64,000 nt of DNA, from NCBI GenBank assembly GCA_029265815.1, contig JAJUGU010000004.1, positions 62,001 to 126,000 on the forward strand, given 5' to 3'. The notes beneath the pieces are model-generated. The model worked only from the letters and a program-made list of their open reading frames with translations. It was not told the DNA's origin and made no database searches. Origin of the DNA: Anaerolineaceae bacterium (GTDB lineage Bacteria; Chloroflexota; Anaerolineae; Anaerolineales; Anaerolineaceae). Both the position numbers and the translations under genes were made by a program. Each line of letters begins with the position of its first letter. Within the stretch, counting starts at the first letter, position 1. Shown in pieces: positions 1 through 7,882 of the stretch.

Positions 1-2
1 TG

Positions 3-638
3 GGCTCCTACCTGTCCCGCCATGCCGCCAACATAAAGCTGGAATACCTGGCCACCAATCGCATCCGTGTAGTCTACAATCCCTACCATCCGGCTGCGGT
101 CATGGTCGGCGGCTGCATGCTAAAAGCCACAGCAAATATCGACCTCCCCACCGGATACTTTTCCGGTGCGGCTTCTCTGTTCTACATCCATGCGGTCAGA
201 ACGGCGGGCTCCACCACCTTCACCCTGGGTGCAAACACCACCCCCGTGGAGAGTGACACCTCCCGCGTGATCGGCACCTGCTACTGGGATGGTACATCTC
301 TCAGCAACATTATTTCTTTTTACCCCGCTAATGGCTTCCCACTCGCAGATTATGACAGCGGGTGGTTTGCCTGCGCTTACAACAACACCTACACCCTCAC
401 CCACAACCTTTCAGGCGTCCCCCGCCTGGTCATTCTCTTTCATGCCACCGATGCGGCCGGCACCAGTGAATGGATCCCGGTCTACGCCGTGTATGGAGAT
501 TCAGCCACGAAAGGCAATATCGGATTTACTTCTTCGCTCATCTACGTGGTTGCAGCCAATGGATCAACGCAGGGCTGTGTTTACAGCTTCCGCCGTTCTT
601 CGGGTTCCGGCTATTACCGCGTTCTTGCCTGGTTATAG
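3..638 (+). CDS. Phage-like structural protein, 5' end outside window
   Basis: The reading frame is open from the first bases of the window, so the listed ORF start at 102 is only an internal ATG and the true start lies upstream. About 211 residues are visible. The protein is rich in Gly, Ser, Thr and aromatic residues. It holds a YTLTHNLSGVPRLVILFHA stretch that resembles the 'tHNLg.vPrlv' strand found in phage tail-fibre and tail-tip proteins. No catalytic motif is seen. It is followed after 11 bp by two small genes in the same direction that overlap each other, a packing typical of phage tail modules. I infer a prophage or tailocin remnant. It could equally be a host surface protein; the family is not certain. 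Confidence 0.55.
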   Translation, partial: GSYLSRHAANIKLEYLATNRIRVVYNPYHPAAVMVGGCMLKATANIDLPTGYFSGAASLFYIHAVRTAGSTTFTLGANTTPVESDTSRVIGTCYWDGTSLSNIISFYPANGFPLADYDSGWFACAYNNTYTLTHNLSGVPRLVILFHATDAAGTSEWIPVYAVYGDSATKGNIGFTSSLIYVVAANGSTQGCVYSFRRSSGSGYYRVLAWL

Positions 639-649
639 AAAGGTGTTTT

Positions 650-1048
650 ATGATCACACTCATTAGATCAAAAGATGGAACGATCAAGACCTTTTCCCCC
701 CGCCCGTTCGAAGGGTATAACCTTGCCCTGGGGGAATCCATCGAGTTAGTTGATACCACATTCGAGGAGTTCGCTCAGCGCTTCGTGGTGTCTTGCATGG
801 GAGTTACCGGCGAGACCCTCAGTGTCAAGCAGGGCAGCCCTGATCTGATCGTCAACATCACCGCCCCCGGGCAGACTACCGTAGATGTGGATATCAACGG
901 CTCTATTGAGACTCTCACCCCCATAGATGGGGGTTTTCAGGTCATACTTGGAACGGATGTACCCGGTGTGTTCGTCATTCAGCCCGCCGAACGCAAGAAA
1001 TTCTGCGCTGCCGGCCAGGGTTTATTAGTTATTGAGGTGAATCCATGA
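650..1048 (+). CDS. Small phage-module protein of unknown function
   Basis: 132 residues from an ATG at 650 with AAAGGTG just upstream. The ORF-track start at 470 would overlap the preceding gene and is rejected. The predicted protein is beta-rich with no membrane segment, and I do not recognise the family. Its ends suggest a virion accessory or baseplate-type protein only by context: it sits between a tail-fibre-like gene and a 57-residue gene with which it shares a 4-base ATGA overlap. The middle (TAPGQTTVDVDINGS) looks like a short immunoglobulin-like or carbohydrate-binding strand pattern, which is a weak hint. Confidence 0.6.
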   Translation: MITLIRSKDGTIKTFSPRPFEGYNLALGESIELVDTTFEEFAQRFVVSCMGVTGETLSVKQGSPDLIVNITAPGQTTVDVDINGSIETLTPIDGGFQVILGTDVPGVFVIQPAERKKFCAAGQGLLVIEVNP

Positions 1049-1218
1049 GCAAAGTGATCAAGAAGAACGGCAAATTCATCCTAGAACCTGATGCAAAAAA
1101 CCTTGCCCGCGCTGAACATGCCGCGGACAAGGAAAGGTTGAATCAGAAACTTTCAGACGAGCAATTGAGGGCGCTGCTTCAGCGCGTCTTGGATCGGCTT
1201 GCAGCGCTCGAAGGTTGA
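1045..1218 (+). CDS. 57-residue phage-module protein
   Basis: This gene is too short for the ORF track. ATG at 1045 overlaps the previous stop as ATGA, and the frame runs to TGA at 1216-1218. The product begins MSKVIKKNGKFILEPDA, is highly charged, and ends in an amphipathic helix (QLRALLQRVLDRLAALEG) that could oligomerise. Small charged helical proteins like this are common at the end of phage tail operons. The translational overlap with the upstream gene supports it as real coding sequence. The function is unknown. It is the last gene of the phage-like run; the next gene is a host-type membrane protein. Confidence 0.55.
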   Translation: MSKVIKKNGKFILEPDAKNLARAEHAADKERLNQKLSDEQLRALLQRVLDRLAALEG

Positions 1219-1304
1219 TCGGATCAAAACGGCTTCAGTCTCTTTTCAACAAGCACATTGCTTTTTCGGTTACAATTATTATTAAGAGTCTATCTGGAGC
1301 CGCA

Positions 1305-1997
1305 ATGCCCGTAAAAATACTTGTTCCCTTCAAAGCCGTCTCCGAAGTGGCCGGCAGCACCCTTGTGATCGATCATCCGAGCCGCTGTTCAATTTGCGGA
1401 AACGAATCAGCTAATTATTACGAAACGCACCGCCTGCCGCTGCGTGCCGGGCGAAAACGCCCCGGGCTTTACAGAGCCAAGTACCAGATCAATAAAAAAT
1501 ACCGGTTGAAAATCAAGGTTTGCGAAACCTGCTACCTGGCCGGGTATCTCACCGACCCCGACGCTTTCGATTACGATCCTACCCCGTTAGGCAGGCTGGC
1601 GCGTCTGATCTCCACCGGTTACACGATCGGGGCGGTCATCGCTGCCGCCGGGCTGCTTTTCTTGAGCGGCCTTCTTCCTGATGTGGGCCTGTCTGGGGAA
1701 TTCGAAAACTATTGGAAGTTTCTGGCTGGAATTGGTTTGTTGATCATTGTCTGCATGTGGCTGCTGCAAAAACAGCGCCAGAACAAAATCAGAACAGAAT
1801 TGCAGGCCAAAGGCTTGAACCTGCAGAAACCTTACCGTGCGGATATCTTCACCCCGGTGGTTGAAACCATTGACAATCCACAGGCCGTAGCCCTCACCAT
1901 CGGCCTCGCCAATGATCAATGGGCGCAGGATTGTGCGAAACATTTCGGCTGGGAAAGCCAGCCGTATGAACCAGGAGAAAAAAGAGGAATTGAATAA
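1305..1997 (+). CDS. Zinc-ribbon membrane protein of unknown function
   Basis: 230 residues from ATG 1305, chosen over 1215 because TCTGGAG lies about 8 bases upstream. The N-terminal third carries two Cys pairs, CSICG (about residue 26) and CETC (about residue 72), which suggests a treble-clef or zinc-ribbon fold. Two predicted transmembrane helices follow (around 108-128 and 140-160), then a soluble basic tail. It is immediately followed, with no gap, by an SH3-like membrane protein, so the two are probably co-translated and may act together at the membrane. The name of the family is not known to me; membrane topology and zinc binding are inferred from sequence only. Confidence 0.7.
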   Translation: MPVKILVPFKAVSEVAGSTLVIDHPSRCSICGNESANYYETHRLPLRAGRKRPGLYRAKYQINKKYRLKIKVCETCYLAGYLTDPDAFDYDPTPLGRLARLISTGYTIGAVIAAAGLLFLSGLLPDVGLSGEFENYWKFLAGIGLLIIVCMWLLQKQRQNKIRTELQAKGLNLQKPYRADIFTPVVETIDNPQAVALTIGLANDQWAQDCAKHFGWESQPYEPGEKRGIE

Positions 1998-2645
1998 ATG
2001 AGAGCATCCCTTTCAGATGAATCAGTACCCGTACGGCAGGAACCCTCAGCCGAATCCATTTCGATCACCTCGTTGAAAAAAGGAGACGAATTCGAACTGG
2101 GCAAGGTGGTTCGCAAAAAGAAAGAGTCCTGGGTGTTTGTCACCCTGGATAACGGCGTTACCGGATACATAGCCGGTACGACGCGCATCTTCTCCGTGCA
2201 AAAAGTGGAAGCCATTGGCAATCCATTGGATGTACACGAAGCCCCTGATGTTAATTCCCCCATCCTTAAAACCATCCCCAAGAAAACGCCTTTTACGATT
2301 TGTGGTTTCGAGAAGATCGAGCCCGATGAAGAAGGAAATGGCGGCGGGGAGTGGCTGGTAATGCGCGATGAGGAAGTGAAGAAAGGCTACGTGCGCATCG
2401 GCGCCAAACTGCGGGCTGTCGCGGAATATTCCGCTGCCAGCGCGCGCAAATTAATGATCACCGGCGGCATCTTTTCCGCGATTGGCATTGTGGCATACTT
2501 CGTCATTCAGGCAACCTCTACCTCTGCAAGCAGCGGCGGAGACGCCAGCTTCCTTGCACTCGGTTTGCTGGTTCTGGGCTTATTCCAGCTCGGGCAGGGA
2601 TATCTCCAGTACCGCAAGGTGAAAAAAGACGAAGTCAAAAAGTAA
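1998..2645 (+). CDS. Bacterial SH3-like domain membrane protein
   Basis: 215 residues, starting at the base after the upstream stop codon. The first 135 residues hold two SH3b-like modules: one around 8-60 (VPVRQEPSAESISITSLKKG ... GVTGYIAG) and one around 74-130 (PLDVHEAPDVNSPILKTIPK ... KGYVRIGAKL). Both follow the pattern 'v..r..p...s..i..l.kG ... W..v....G.tGyv'. Two transmembrane helices follow (about 152-172 and 185-203) with a Lys-rich tail. SH3b modules usually bind cell-wall or protein ligands. Here the N-terminal placement with C-terminal anchors suggests a membrane-tethered ligand sensor working with the zinc-ribbon neighbour. A strong terminator follows. Confidence 0.75.
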   Translation: MRASLSDESVPVRQEPSAESISITSLKKGDEFELGKVVRKKKESWVFVTLDNGVTGYIAGTTRIFSVQKVEAIGNPLDVHEAPDVNSPILKTIPKKTPFTICGFEKIEPDEEGNGGGEWLVMRDEEVKKGYVRIGAKLRAVAEYSAASARKLMITGGIFSAIGIVAYFVIQATSTSASSGGDASFLALGLLVLGLFQLGQGYLQYRKVKKDEVKK

Positions 2646-2650
2646 CTAAA

Positions 2651-2690
2651 AAAGACGGCGGTTCTATGCAGATCGCCGTCTTTCTTTTTT
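2651..2690 (+). terminator. Intrinsic terminator
   Basis: Perfect 10-bp stem AAAGACGGCG / CGCCGTCTTT followed by CTTTTTT. It lies 5 bases after the SH3-protein stop and also faces the convergent gene ending at 2703. Confidence 0.9.
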
Positions 2691-2702
2691 CGCCATAATC
2701 GT

Positions 2703-4040
2703 TTATTTTCCCATCGCGCTGAACATTTCTTCATTGGTCATGAACTTGAAATCTTCTACCCCCAGTGCCTGCTTTTGACGCTGCTCGGCTTCTTCCAGAC
2801 GGGCAAGGTCTTGCTTGCGCACCAGAACCTTATGCGCTTGATTCAGTTTTTCCTCGAGCGTTTGCGCCGGAGAATTGCTGCTGTGAACGGCAGGATGCGC
2901 CTTGAGATATTCCAAAACCGCCTTTACACCATTCTCTCCATCCTTGCGCGCCAGACCCACCAGCCCGTAACTGGCCATCCGTGACCACCCGGCAATAAAA
3001 ACACCCTCAATCGGCTGGCTGTGTTCAACGTCATACGCCTCGTAAGAAATCCCGTCAACCGGATAGACTGGATTCGGATTCTTGACAAATTCGTTCCATT
3101 CCACCGGTAGACCAAAATCGCTGTCTACGGCGTCGCCAATGCAAAAAATAACGGAATCAACATCCAGTAACCGGTGTGTGCCCAGCCCCACTGCCCTGGT
3201 CTCATTACCTTTGAGTACCAGTTTATTATCTTCGACCTCTAATCCAACCACTTCGCCTTTTTCATTACTAATGATGCGCGTGGGTGAAGCGAGGAAGTCA
3301 AATCGCAGGCGCGTATCCGAAACCTTTTGTTCGGCTCTGGGCAGCGCAGACAGCAAGAAATCTCTGGCCGCCTGCACATCCTGCCCGACTGCCTGCATGA
3401 ACGGAGCACAGCGTGCCAGTTCTTCATCCAGCGCGGCCTGGTCAAGATTGGCAATCACGTAGCCCATCTCCTTTTCGGTGAACTTCACCTCGGCAGGTCC
3501 GCGCCGTGCGACACCAATCACCTCGTCCACTTTTAGATCATGGATCGCCCAGTGGGCAATATCCATCATGACATTGCCAACCCCAACCGCTGCTACTCGG
3601 CCGCGCACGTGGAATTCTCTCGTGCTGTAAGGGGGGAGCCTGTTATAGTGGTAAACGACATCCTTGGCATGGTACACACCTTTCAGGTCTTCGCCCGGAA
3701 GGTTCATCTTCTTCGTTCCCTGAGCTCCAGAAGCAACCAGAATCGCGTCAAACCCCATCCCGCGCAGTTCGTCCAGCGAGACATCGCCTGAATTGCCAAC
3801 CGTGACATTGCCAAGGTAATTGATCAGCGGCAGATCAAGTATCTGGCGGAACTGCTTGCGCAGTCCCTCTTTGATCTTATATTTATCGTAATAGATGCCA
3901 TATTCAGCAAGCCCGCCCGGCTTGATATCACGGTTAAGCAAAGTAACCTCAATGCCTTCTTCAACAAGTTTACGGGCAGCATAAAGCCCGGCGGGCCCGG
4001 CCCCGATAACCAGGACGTGACGATTGTGATCAGTAACCAT
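2703..4040 (-). CDS. Ferredoxin/flavodoxin-NADP+ reductase-like FAD protein
   Basis: 445 residues. The N-terminal FAD-binding fold is clear (HVLVIGAGPAGLYAARKL), followed by the PGGLAEYGI segment shared by adrenodoxin reductase, FprA-type reductases and GltD. A second nucleotide-binding fold (RVAAVGVGNVMMDIAHW, about residues 150-167) sits where NADPH binds in that family, and a late FAD contact appears as FIAGWSRMASYGLVG. About 70 C-terminal residues form a charged helical tail. The likely role is electron transfer between NAD(P)H and ferredoxin. There is no adjacent GltB or ferredoxin to fix the partner. GltD-like oxidoreductase is the main alternative. The start has AAAAGGGAG upstream. A structured leader precedes it. 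Confidence 0.8.
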   Translation of the reverse strand: MVTDHNRHVLVIGAGPAGLYAARKLVEEGIEVTLLNRDIKPGGLAEYGIYYDKYKIKEGLRKQFRQILDLPLINYLGNVTVGNSGDVSLDELRGMGFDAILVASGAQGTKKMNLPGEDLKGVYHAKDVVYHYNRLPPYSTREFHVRGRVAAVGVGNVMMDIAHWAIHDLKVDEVIGVARRGPAEVKFTEKEMGYVIANLDQAALDEELARCAPFMQAVGQDVQAARDFLLSALPRAEQKVSDTRLRFDFLASPTRIISNEKGEVVGLEVEDNKLVLKGNETRAVGLGTHRLLDVDSVIFCIGDAVDSDFGLPVEWNEFVKNPNPVYPVDGISYEAYDVEHSQPIEGVFIAGWSRMASYGLVGLARKDGENGVKAVLEYLKAHPAVHSSNSPAQTLEEKLNQAHKVLVRKQDLARLEEAEQRQKQALGVEDFKFMTNEEMFSAMGK

Positions 4041-4084
4041 GCGCGCTCCCTTTTGAAAAGTCCTTTAATTTCACATGCAAATTG

Positions 4085-4185
4085 AGATGTGGCCTTCGGA
4101 AGGCTGCCGTAGGCAAGACGGTGAAGGGGTCAGGCAACCCCATACCCTGATATTGAAGCAGCCTGATAAGGTTTTTGCATTCATT
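4085..4185 (-). promoter_or_regulatory. Structured 5' leader, class unknown
   Basis: On the minus strand, between the reductase start codon and the tRNA, several hairpins lie in tandem: GGGGT-TGCCTG-ACCCC, TGCC-TAC-GGCA and GCCTT-CCG-AAGGC. Further upstream is CAGGCTGCTTCAATATCAGG. The density of compact GC-rich hairpins in an otherwise AT-rich gap suggests an RNA element in the 5' UTR of the reductase gene. I compared it from memory with SAM, TPP, cobalamin, glycine, fluoride and SRP cores and found no match. It could be a riboswitch, a protein-binding leader or a degenerate repeat. Confidence 0.4.
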
Positions 4186-4245
4186 CTACTACAAGGGGTA
4201 AATACAGATACACAGCAATAGCAGAGTATTCAAGATTAAAAATGC

Positions 4246-4272
4246 AGCAGTGTACTTGAATCGTACACTGCT
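4246..4272 (-). terminator. Terminator of tRNA-Lys transcript
   Basis: Perfect 10-bp stem AGCAGTGTAC / GTACACTGCT with a 7-base loop, followed on the minus strand by GCATTTTTA. It lies about 28 bases downstream of the tRNA 3' end. Confidence 0.7.
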
Positions 4273-4299
4273 ACTAATAAAATTGGCTTAAATAAAAAG

Positions 4300-4371
4300 T
4301 GAGCGCGGAGAGGATCGAACTCTCAACCAATGGCTTAAAAGGCCACTGCTCTGCCATTGAGCTACGCGCCC
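4300..4371 (-). tRNA. tRNA-Lys (anticodon UUU)
   Basis: 72 nt on the minus strand. It folds as acceptor GGGCGCG/CGCGCTC, D stem GCTC/GAGC, anticodon stem GTGGC/GCCAT around loop CTTTTAA (anticodon TTT), T stem GAGAG/CTCTC with loop TTCGATC, and discriminator A. CCA is not encoded and must be added. U34 of this tRNA is a classical target of Elongator-type modification, and an Elp3 homologue is encoded 12 kb away in this window. Confidence 0.95.
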
Positions 4372-4470
4372 ATTTTTGGACGGCATGAATTTTATCACGC
4401 CATCTCATATCGGTCAACGCTGAATCTCGATCCTCCTGACATGAGTTTCCTCCTCATTCTCTAATCAAAA

Positions 4471-4502
4471 AGAATATGCCCCGTCCAGTCGGGGCATATT
4501 CT
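4471..4502 (-). terminator. Orphan 12-bp hairpin terminator
   Basis: Perfect stem AGAATATGCCCC / GGGGCATATTCT with an 8-base loop, followed on the minus strand by TTTTTGATT. The aminotransferase already has its own terminator at 4655-4684, so this one either backs it up or ends a short unannotated transcript lying in 4503-4650. Confidence 0.7.
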
Positions 4503-4654
4503 ACGATCAATCCTCATCCAGAATTGGGAACCACAATTTTTCACGTTACGATAACAGTCTACTAAAACGATGATCAATCGATAAATAATCAAATATTGAG
4601 TAATATCTTATCACAATGAGTCCGAAAATACAACACTCTGGTTTTACGAATAAA

Positions 4655-4684
4655 AAAGGCTGCCCAATCTAATGGGCAGCCTTT
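4655..4684 (-). terminator. Terminator of aminotransferase gene
   Basis: Perfect 11-bp stem AAAGGCTGCCC / GGGCAGCCTTT, followed on the minus strand by TTTATTCG. It lies about 19 bases after the stop of the class V aminotransferase. Confidence 0.9.
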
Positions 4685-4702
4685 GGATCACCAAAAAACC
4701 GG

Positions 4703-5773
4703 TTACGCCTGCTTCATGAAGTCTTCCATCGCCTCTAGCAGGGCATCGATATCCGCCATGGAGGTCTCACCCATGGTAGCCACACGGTAGGTCAGATCCT
4801 TGATCTTGCCGTAGCCGTTGGCGATGCGCATGCCGCGCGCCTGCAGGAACTTGTTGAGCGCGCTGATATCCCACTTGAGTTCATTCTTGACCGTCACCAC
4901 AGTCTTGGAGCGGTATTCGGGTTTCGCCAGGGGTTCCATCCCGTGTGCAATCGCCCAGTCTTGAACTTTCTTCGACATCGCCTGGTGGCGCGCGAAGCGT
5001 GCATCCAGACCTTCCGCCAGGATGCAATCAAGCTGCAGGTCGAGGGCAAATATCAACGGCATGACCGGGGTCATGGGGGTGGAATCTTTGATCCGGTGTT
5101 TTTCCATCAGCAACAGGTCGAAGTACCAGCCGCGGTTTTCAACCGATTCGGCCTTCTTCATCGCGCGGTCAGAAGCCGCTGCCAGCGCCAAACCTGGTGG
5201 CAAGGCCAGGCATTTCTGCGAGCTGGTGAGCAAGAAATCCACACCGAGTTTATCCATCTCAATTTTGACACCGCCCAGTGAAGAAACCGCATCCACCAGG
5301 ATGAGGGTATCTGGGCTGACTTCCTGAACAACCTTGCAAAGGTCAGCCAGCGGATTCTCAACTCCGGTCGAGGTTTCATTATGCACGATCGTGACGGCTT
5401 CGTAGTGTTTCTTCTTGAGCGCATCGCGCAGCATGTCGGGAGTAATGGCTTCGCCGAACTCGACTTCGATTTTGTCGGCGTTCTTGCCGTTTGCCACTGC
5501 CACATCGTTCCACCTCTGGGCAAAAGCACCGTTCACACACGAAAGCACATCCTTTTGCACAAAGTTGCGGATGCCGGCTTCCTGCATTCCCGATCCGGAT
5601 GAGGCTGCCTGAAAAACCCGGTATTCGGTATAGAATAGCTTCTTGGCCCTTTCTTCCGTCGAGCGGAAGATGGCTTCGAAATCCTTGCTGCGGTGCGGAA
5701 GCATGGGCTTTGCTTGAGCTGCCAGCACTTCCGGCGCAACGTCCACTGGTCCTGGCACAAACATATGGGTCAT
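4703..5773 (-). CDS. Class V aminotransferase (alanine-glyoxylate/serine-pyruvate type)
   Basis: 356 residues. This is a pyridoxal-phosphate enzyme of fold type I. MFVPGPVDVAPEVL at the N-terminus is the usual 'PGP..v...v' opening of the alanine-glyoxylate / serine-pyruvate / phosphoserine class V group. VDAVSSLGGVKIEMDKLGVD provides the cofactor-pyridine Asp, and SSQKCLALPPG carries the Schiff-base Lys (about residue 187). The start at 5773 has AAGGAG 7 bases upstream. In bacteria without a classical SerC, such enzymes can supply the transamination step of serine synthesis, and a SerA-like dehydrogenase lies 10 kb away. That link is inference. Substrate cannot be read from the sequence. Confidence 0.85.
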   Translation of the reverse strand: MTHMFVPGPVDVAPEVLAAQAKPMLPHRSKDFEAIFRSTEERAKKLFYTEYRVFQAASSGSGMQEAGIRNFVQKDVLSCVNGAFAQRWNDVAVANGKNADKIEVEFGEAITPDMLRDALKKKHYEAVTIVHNETSTGVENPLADLCKVVQEVSPDTLILVDAVSSLGGVKIEMDKLGVDFLLTSSQKCLALPPGLALAAASDRAMKKAESVENRGWYFDLLLMEKHRIKDSTPMTPVMPLIFALDLQLDCILAEGLDARFARHQAMSKKVQDWAIAHGMEPLAKPEYRSKTVVTVKNELKWDISALNKFLQARGMRIANGYGKIKDLTYRVATMGETSMADIDALLEAMEDFMKQA

Positions 5774-5833
5774 GACACTCTCCTTATAGAAGCGAATCGA
5801 AAATGATCCGGACGTTCTGTCCGGGTAAATCCC

Positions 5834-6043
5834 TTAGCGCAAGAAGAAGGATAACACAACAAGGATCACAAAGAATGAACCGGCGAGGATGCCGATACGC
5901 TTCAGATCCTGTTTAACATAAGTGTAATCCGGATTAAATTCGGCCACTGCAGAACGGCTGTTCACTTTTACTGCAGGCGTAGTGACGGCTGCTGCCGGAC
6001 TGGTTGGGGTGCTGATTGAACGTTTTTTAGTCTTCTTTGCCAT
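5834..6043 (-). CDS. Small single-pass membrane protein
   Basis: 69 residues from ATG 6043, preceded by CAGGAG. The ORF-track start at 6064 is TTG and lacks a Shine-Dalgarno. A basic N-terminus (MAKKTKKRS), a Thr/Pro/Ala-rich linker and one C-terminal transmembrane helix (IGILAGSFFVILVVLSFFL) are visible. It lies 35 bases behind the sortase gene in the same direction, so co-transcription is likely. It has no LPXTG-like motif, so it is not a typical sortase substrate. It may be a membrane partner of the sortase, but the function is unknown. Confidence 0.7.
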   Translation of the reverse strand: MAKKTKKRSISTPTSPAAAVTTPAVKVNSRSAVAEFNPDYTYVKQDLKRIGILAGSFFVILVVLSFFLR

Positions 6044-6078
6044 ACCATTCTCCTGATCATTCAAGACTTGATAAATTT

Positions 6079-6978
6079 CTACTGCATAATCCCCTGGACG
6101 ACGATGCGCTTGTTATCCACCAGGTATGGATAACAGGAGATCAATGTAATCATACGCTCATCTGTCGATTCCATCAGGTCAACCCGGGTGGGTTCGACGA
6201 TGACTGTATTTGTGACAATGTATGTAAATGAGCGATCCTGCGTGATGACGATGATCTCATCACCTTTCTTAAGTTTGTCGAGATTACGAAAAATCTCACC
6301 AAAAATATCATTGTGAGCTGAAAGAACGAGATTTCCTTGCTCGCCCGGGTTGGCAGAATCAAGATGCTGCCCAACACCCTTTTTAAGTTGTTCCCAGCCG
6401 TCTCCCATCACAACCGTGGCATCCACACCAATGGCAGGTATCTGGATCTGACGCGCCTGCTGCGGTCCAGCGGTCGGAATGGGCAAATTAGCATAACTTT
6501 GCATCAACGGCCGCAGATGCTCGGGGATCTCTGCTTCATTAAACTGGTTTTCCACACCGGCAGCCGGCGGAACATGTCCGCCCGGCAGCACAACCGCCGT
6601 TATAAGCGGTGTGGGAGTCACGGTTGATTTTTCAACCACGCTGGCCACCTCTTTGTTCAAACTGCGCAGCAGGTTGATTCCGTTAAGAAAAATAAAGAGC
6701 AGTCCCAGAATGGCAACGATCTCCACCGCGAAAAGAAAGCGGTCCATGCCTTTCTTTCGGCGAGATTGAACCCGTTCACGCAGGGGTACAAAACTTTCTT
6801 CATCTTCATCACTCAAAGAAGATTCTCTGATGTTGCTCGCATCGGTCTCAACATGGATCACACGTCCGGTTCTGCGGTAAGCATCAATGCGCGCTTCCCG
6901 TTCCGCACGGCGTTTTTCCATCAACAGCTGCCGCAGTTCATCTGCGGTCAGGTCTTCAACCGAGCGCTTGCGTGGCAC
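6079..6978 (-). CDS. Sortase family transpeptidase
   Basis: 299 residues from a GTG start with AGAGGA upstream. A charged cytoplasmic N-terminus of about 78 residues with a coiled-coil-like Glu/Arg stretch precedes one transmembrane helix (FLFAVEIVAILGLLFIFLNG) and then a sortase beta-barrel. The catalytic set is visible: His in NLVLSAHND, Cys in LISCYPY (about residue 282) and Arg in NKRIVV. The C-terminus ends directly after the barrel as in class D/E enzymes. Sortases cleave C-terminal sorting signals and attach proteins to wall or pilus components. No LPXTG-like substrate is seen in this window. The unusually long charged N-terminal arm is noteworthy. Confidence 0.9.
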   Translation of the reverse strand: MPRKRSVEDLTADELRQLLMEKRRAEREARIDAYRRTGRVIHVETDASNIRESSLSDEDEESFVPLRERVQSRRKKGMDRFLFAVEIVAILGLLFIFLNGINLLRSLNKEVASVVEKSTVTPTPLITAVVLPGGHVPPAAGVENQFNEAEIPEHLRPLMQSYANLPIPTAGPQQARQIQIPAIGVDATVVMGDGWEQLKKGVGQHLDSANPGEQGNLVLSAHNDIFGEIFRNLDKLKKGDEIIVITQDRSFTYIVTNTVIVEPTRVDLMESTDERMITLISCYPYLVDNKRIVVQGIMQ

Positions 6979-7098
6979 AGGTTGTCCTCTTCATTGCGGC
7001 GTATCCCGGGTTGATTATACCCGATTTTATATTTCGTATTTTCACACTGCATCAACATTCTTCATCCATGCTAAAATCAACGCTATAGAGGATGAACT

Positions 7099-7863
7099 AT
7101 GATAAAAAATTATCTCATTGACATGGATGGTGTACTTGTAAAAGGGAAAACCATCATCCCGGGTGCTGACAAATTTATACAGCGTTTGTTGGATTGCGGA
7201 ACGAAATTCCTCATATTAACCAATAATCCTTTATATACCCAGCGCGACCTGGAACACCGTTTGAATATCATCGGCCTCAAGGTGCCCGCTGAATGTATTT
7301 TCACCTCTGCTATCGCCACTGCGCGCTTTTTACAGAATCAAAAACCAAATGGCACTGCTTTTGTAATAGGAGAAACCGGTCTTACCCAGGCACTGCATGA
7401 GGTAGGTTACGTCCAGACCGACACCAATCCCGATTATGTGGTTTTAGGCGAAGTGAACAGTTATAGTTTTGATGTGATCACCAAGGCGATTCGTTTGATC
7501 AACGCCGGTGCCATATTCATCGCCACCAATCCCGATGCAACGGGGCCGCTGGAATCAGGAATAGTACCCGCCACCGGCGCCCTCGCGGCACTGATCGAAA
7601 AAGCTACCGGCCGTGCCCCCTTCTTCGTTGGAAAACCTAACGCGCTGATGATGCGCAGCGCTATCCGCTATCTGGGAGTGCACTCCGAAGATACCATCAT
7701 GGTCGGCGACCGCATGGATACCGACATTGTGGCCGGCGTCATGAGCGGTCTGGAGACTATCCTGGTATTAAGCGGTGTCTCAACCCTCGAAGATGTCAAA
7801 CGCTTCCCCTACCGTCCCACGCGCATAGTTAATTCAGTGGCTGAGATAGAGGTTGAGTGTTGA
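7099..7863 (+). CDS. HAD-superfamily phosphatase, NagD/IIA type
   Basis: 254 residues. Motif I is [12 protein letters not shown] (nucleophile Asp and acid/base Asp), motif II ILTNN, a Lys in FVGKPN, and the metal-binding motif [12 protein letters not shown] near residue 200. The spacing places the C2-type cap between motifs II and III, as in NagD and p-nitrophenylphosphatase enzymes. These proteins dephosphorylate nucleotides or sugar phosphates in the cytoplasm; the substrate here is open. GAGG lies 8 bases before the start. The following CDF transporter begins 19 bases after its stop, so the two are probably co-transcribed. Confidence 0.9.
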   Translation: MIKNYLIDMDGVLVKGKTIIPGADKFIQRLLDCGTKFLILTNNPLYTQRDLEHRLNIIGLKVPAECIFTSAIATARFLQNQKPNGTAFVIGETGLTQALHEVGYVQTDTNPDYVVLGEVNSYSFDVITKAIRLINAGAIFIATNPDATGPLESGIVPATGALAALIEKATGRAPFFVGKPNALMMRSAIRYLGVHSEDTIMVGDRMDTDIVAGVMSGLETILVLSGVSTLEDVKRFPYRPTRIVNSVAEIEVEC

Positions 7864-7882
7864 AATTTCAGGACTACCGATT

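Noticed and set aside
4085-4185. SRP or tmRNA-like RNA
   Set aside because: Some GTCAGG and GAAGCAGCC strings resemble SRP helix 8, but the GGAAG tetraloop core is missing and no second arm can be formed.
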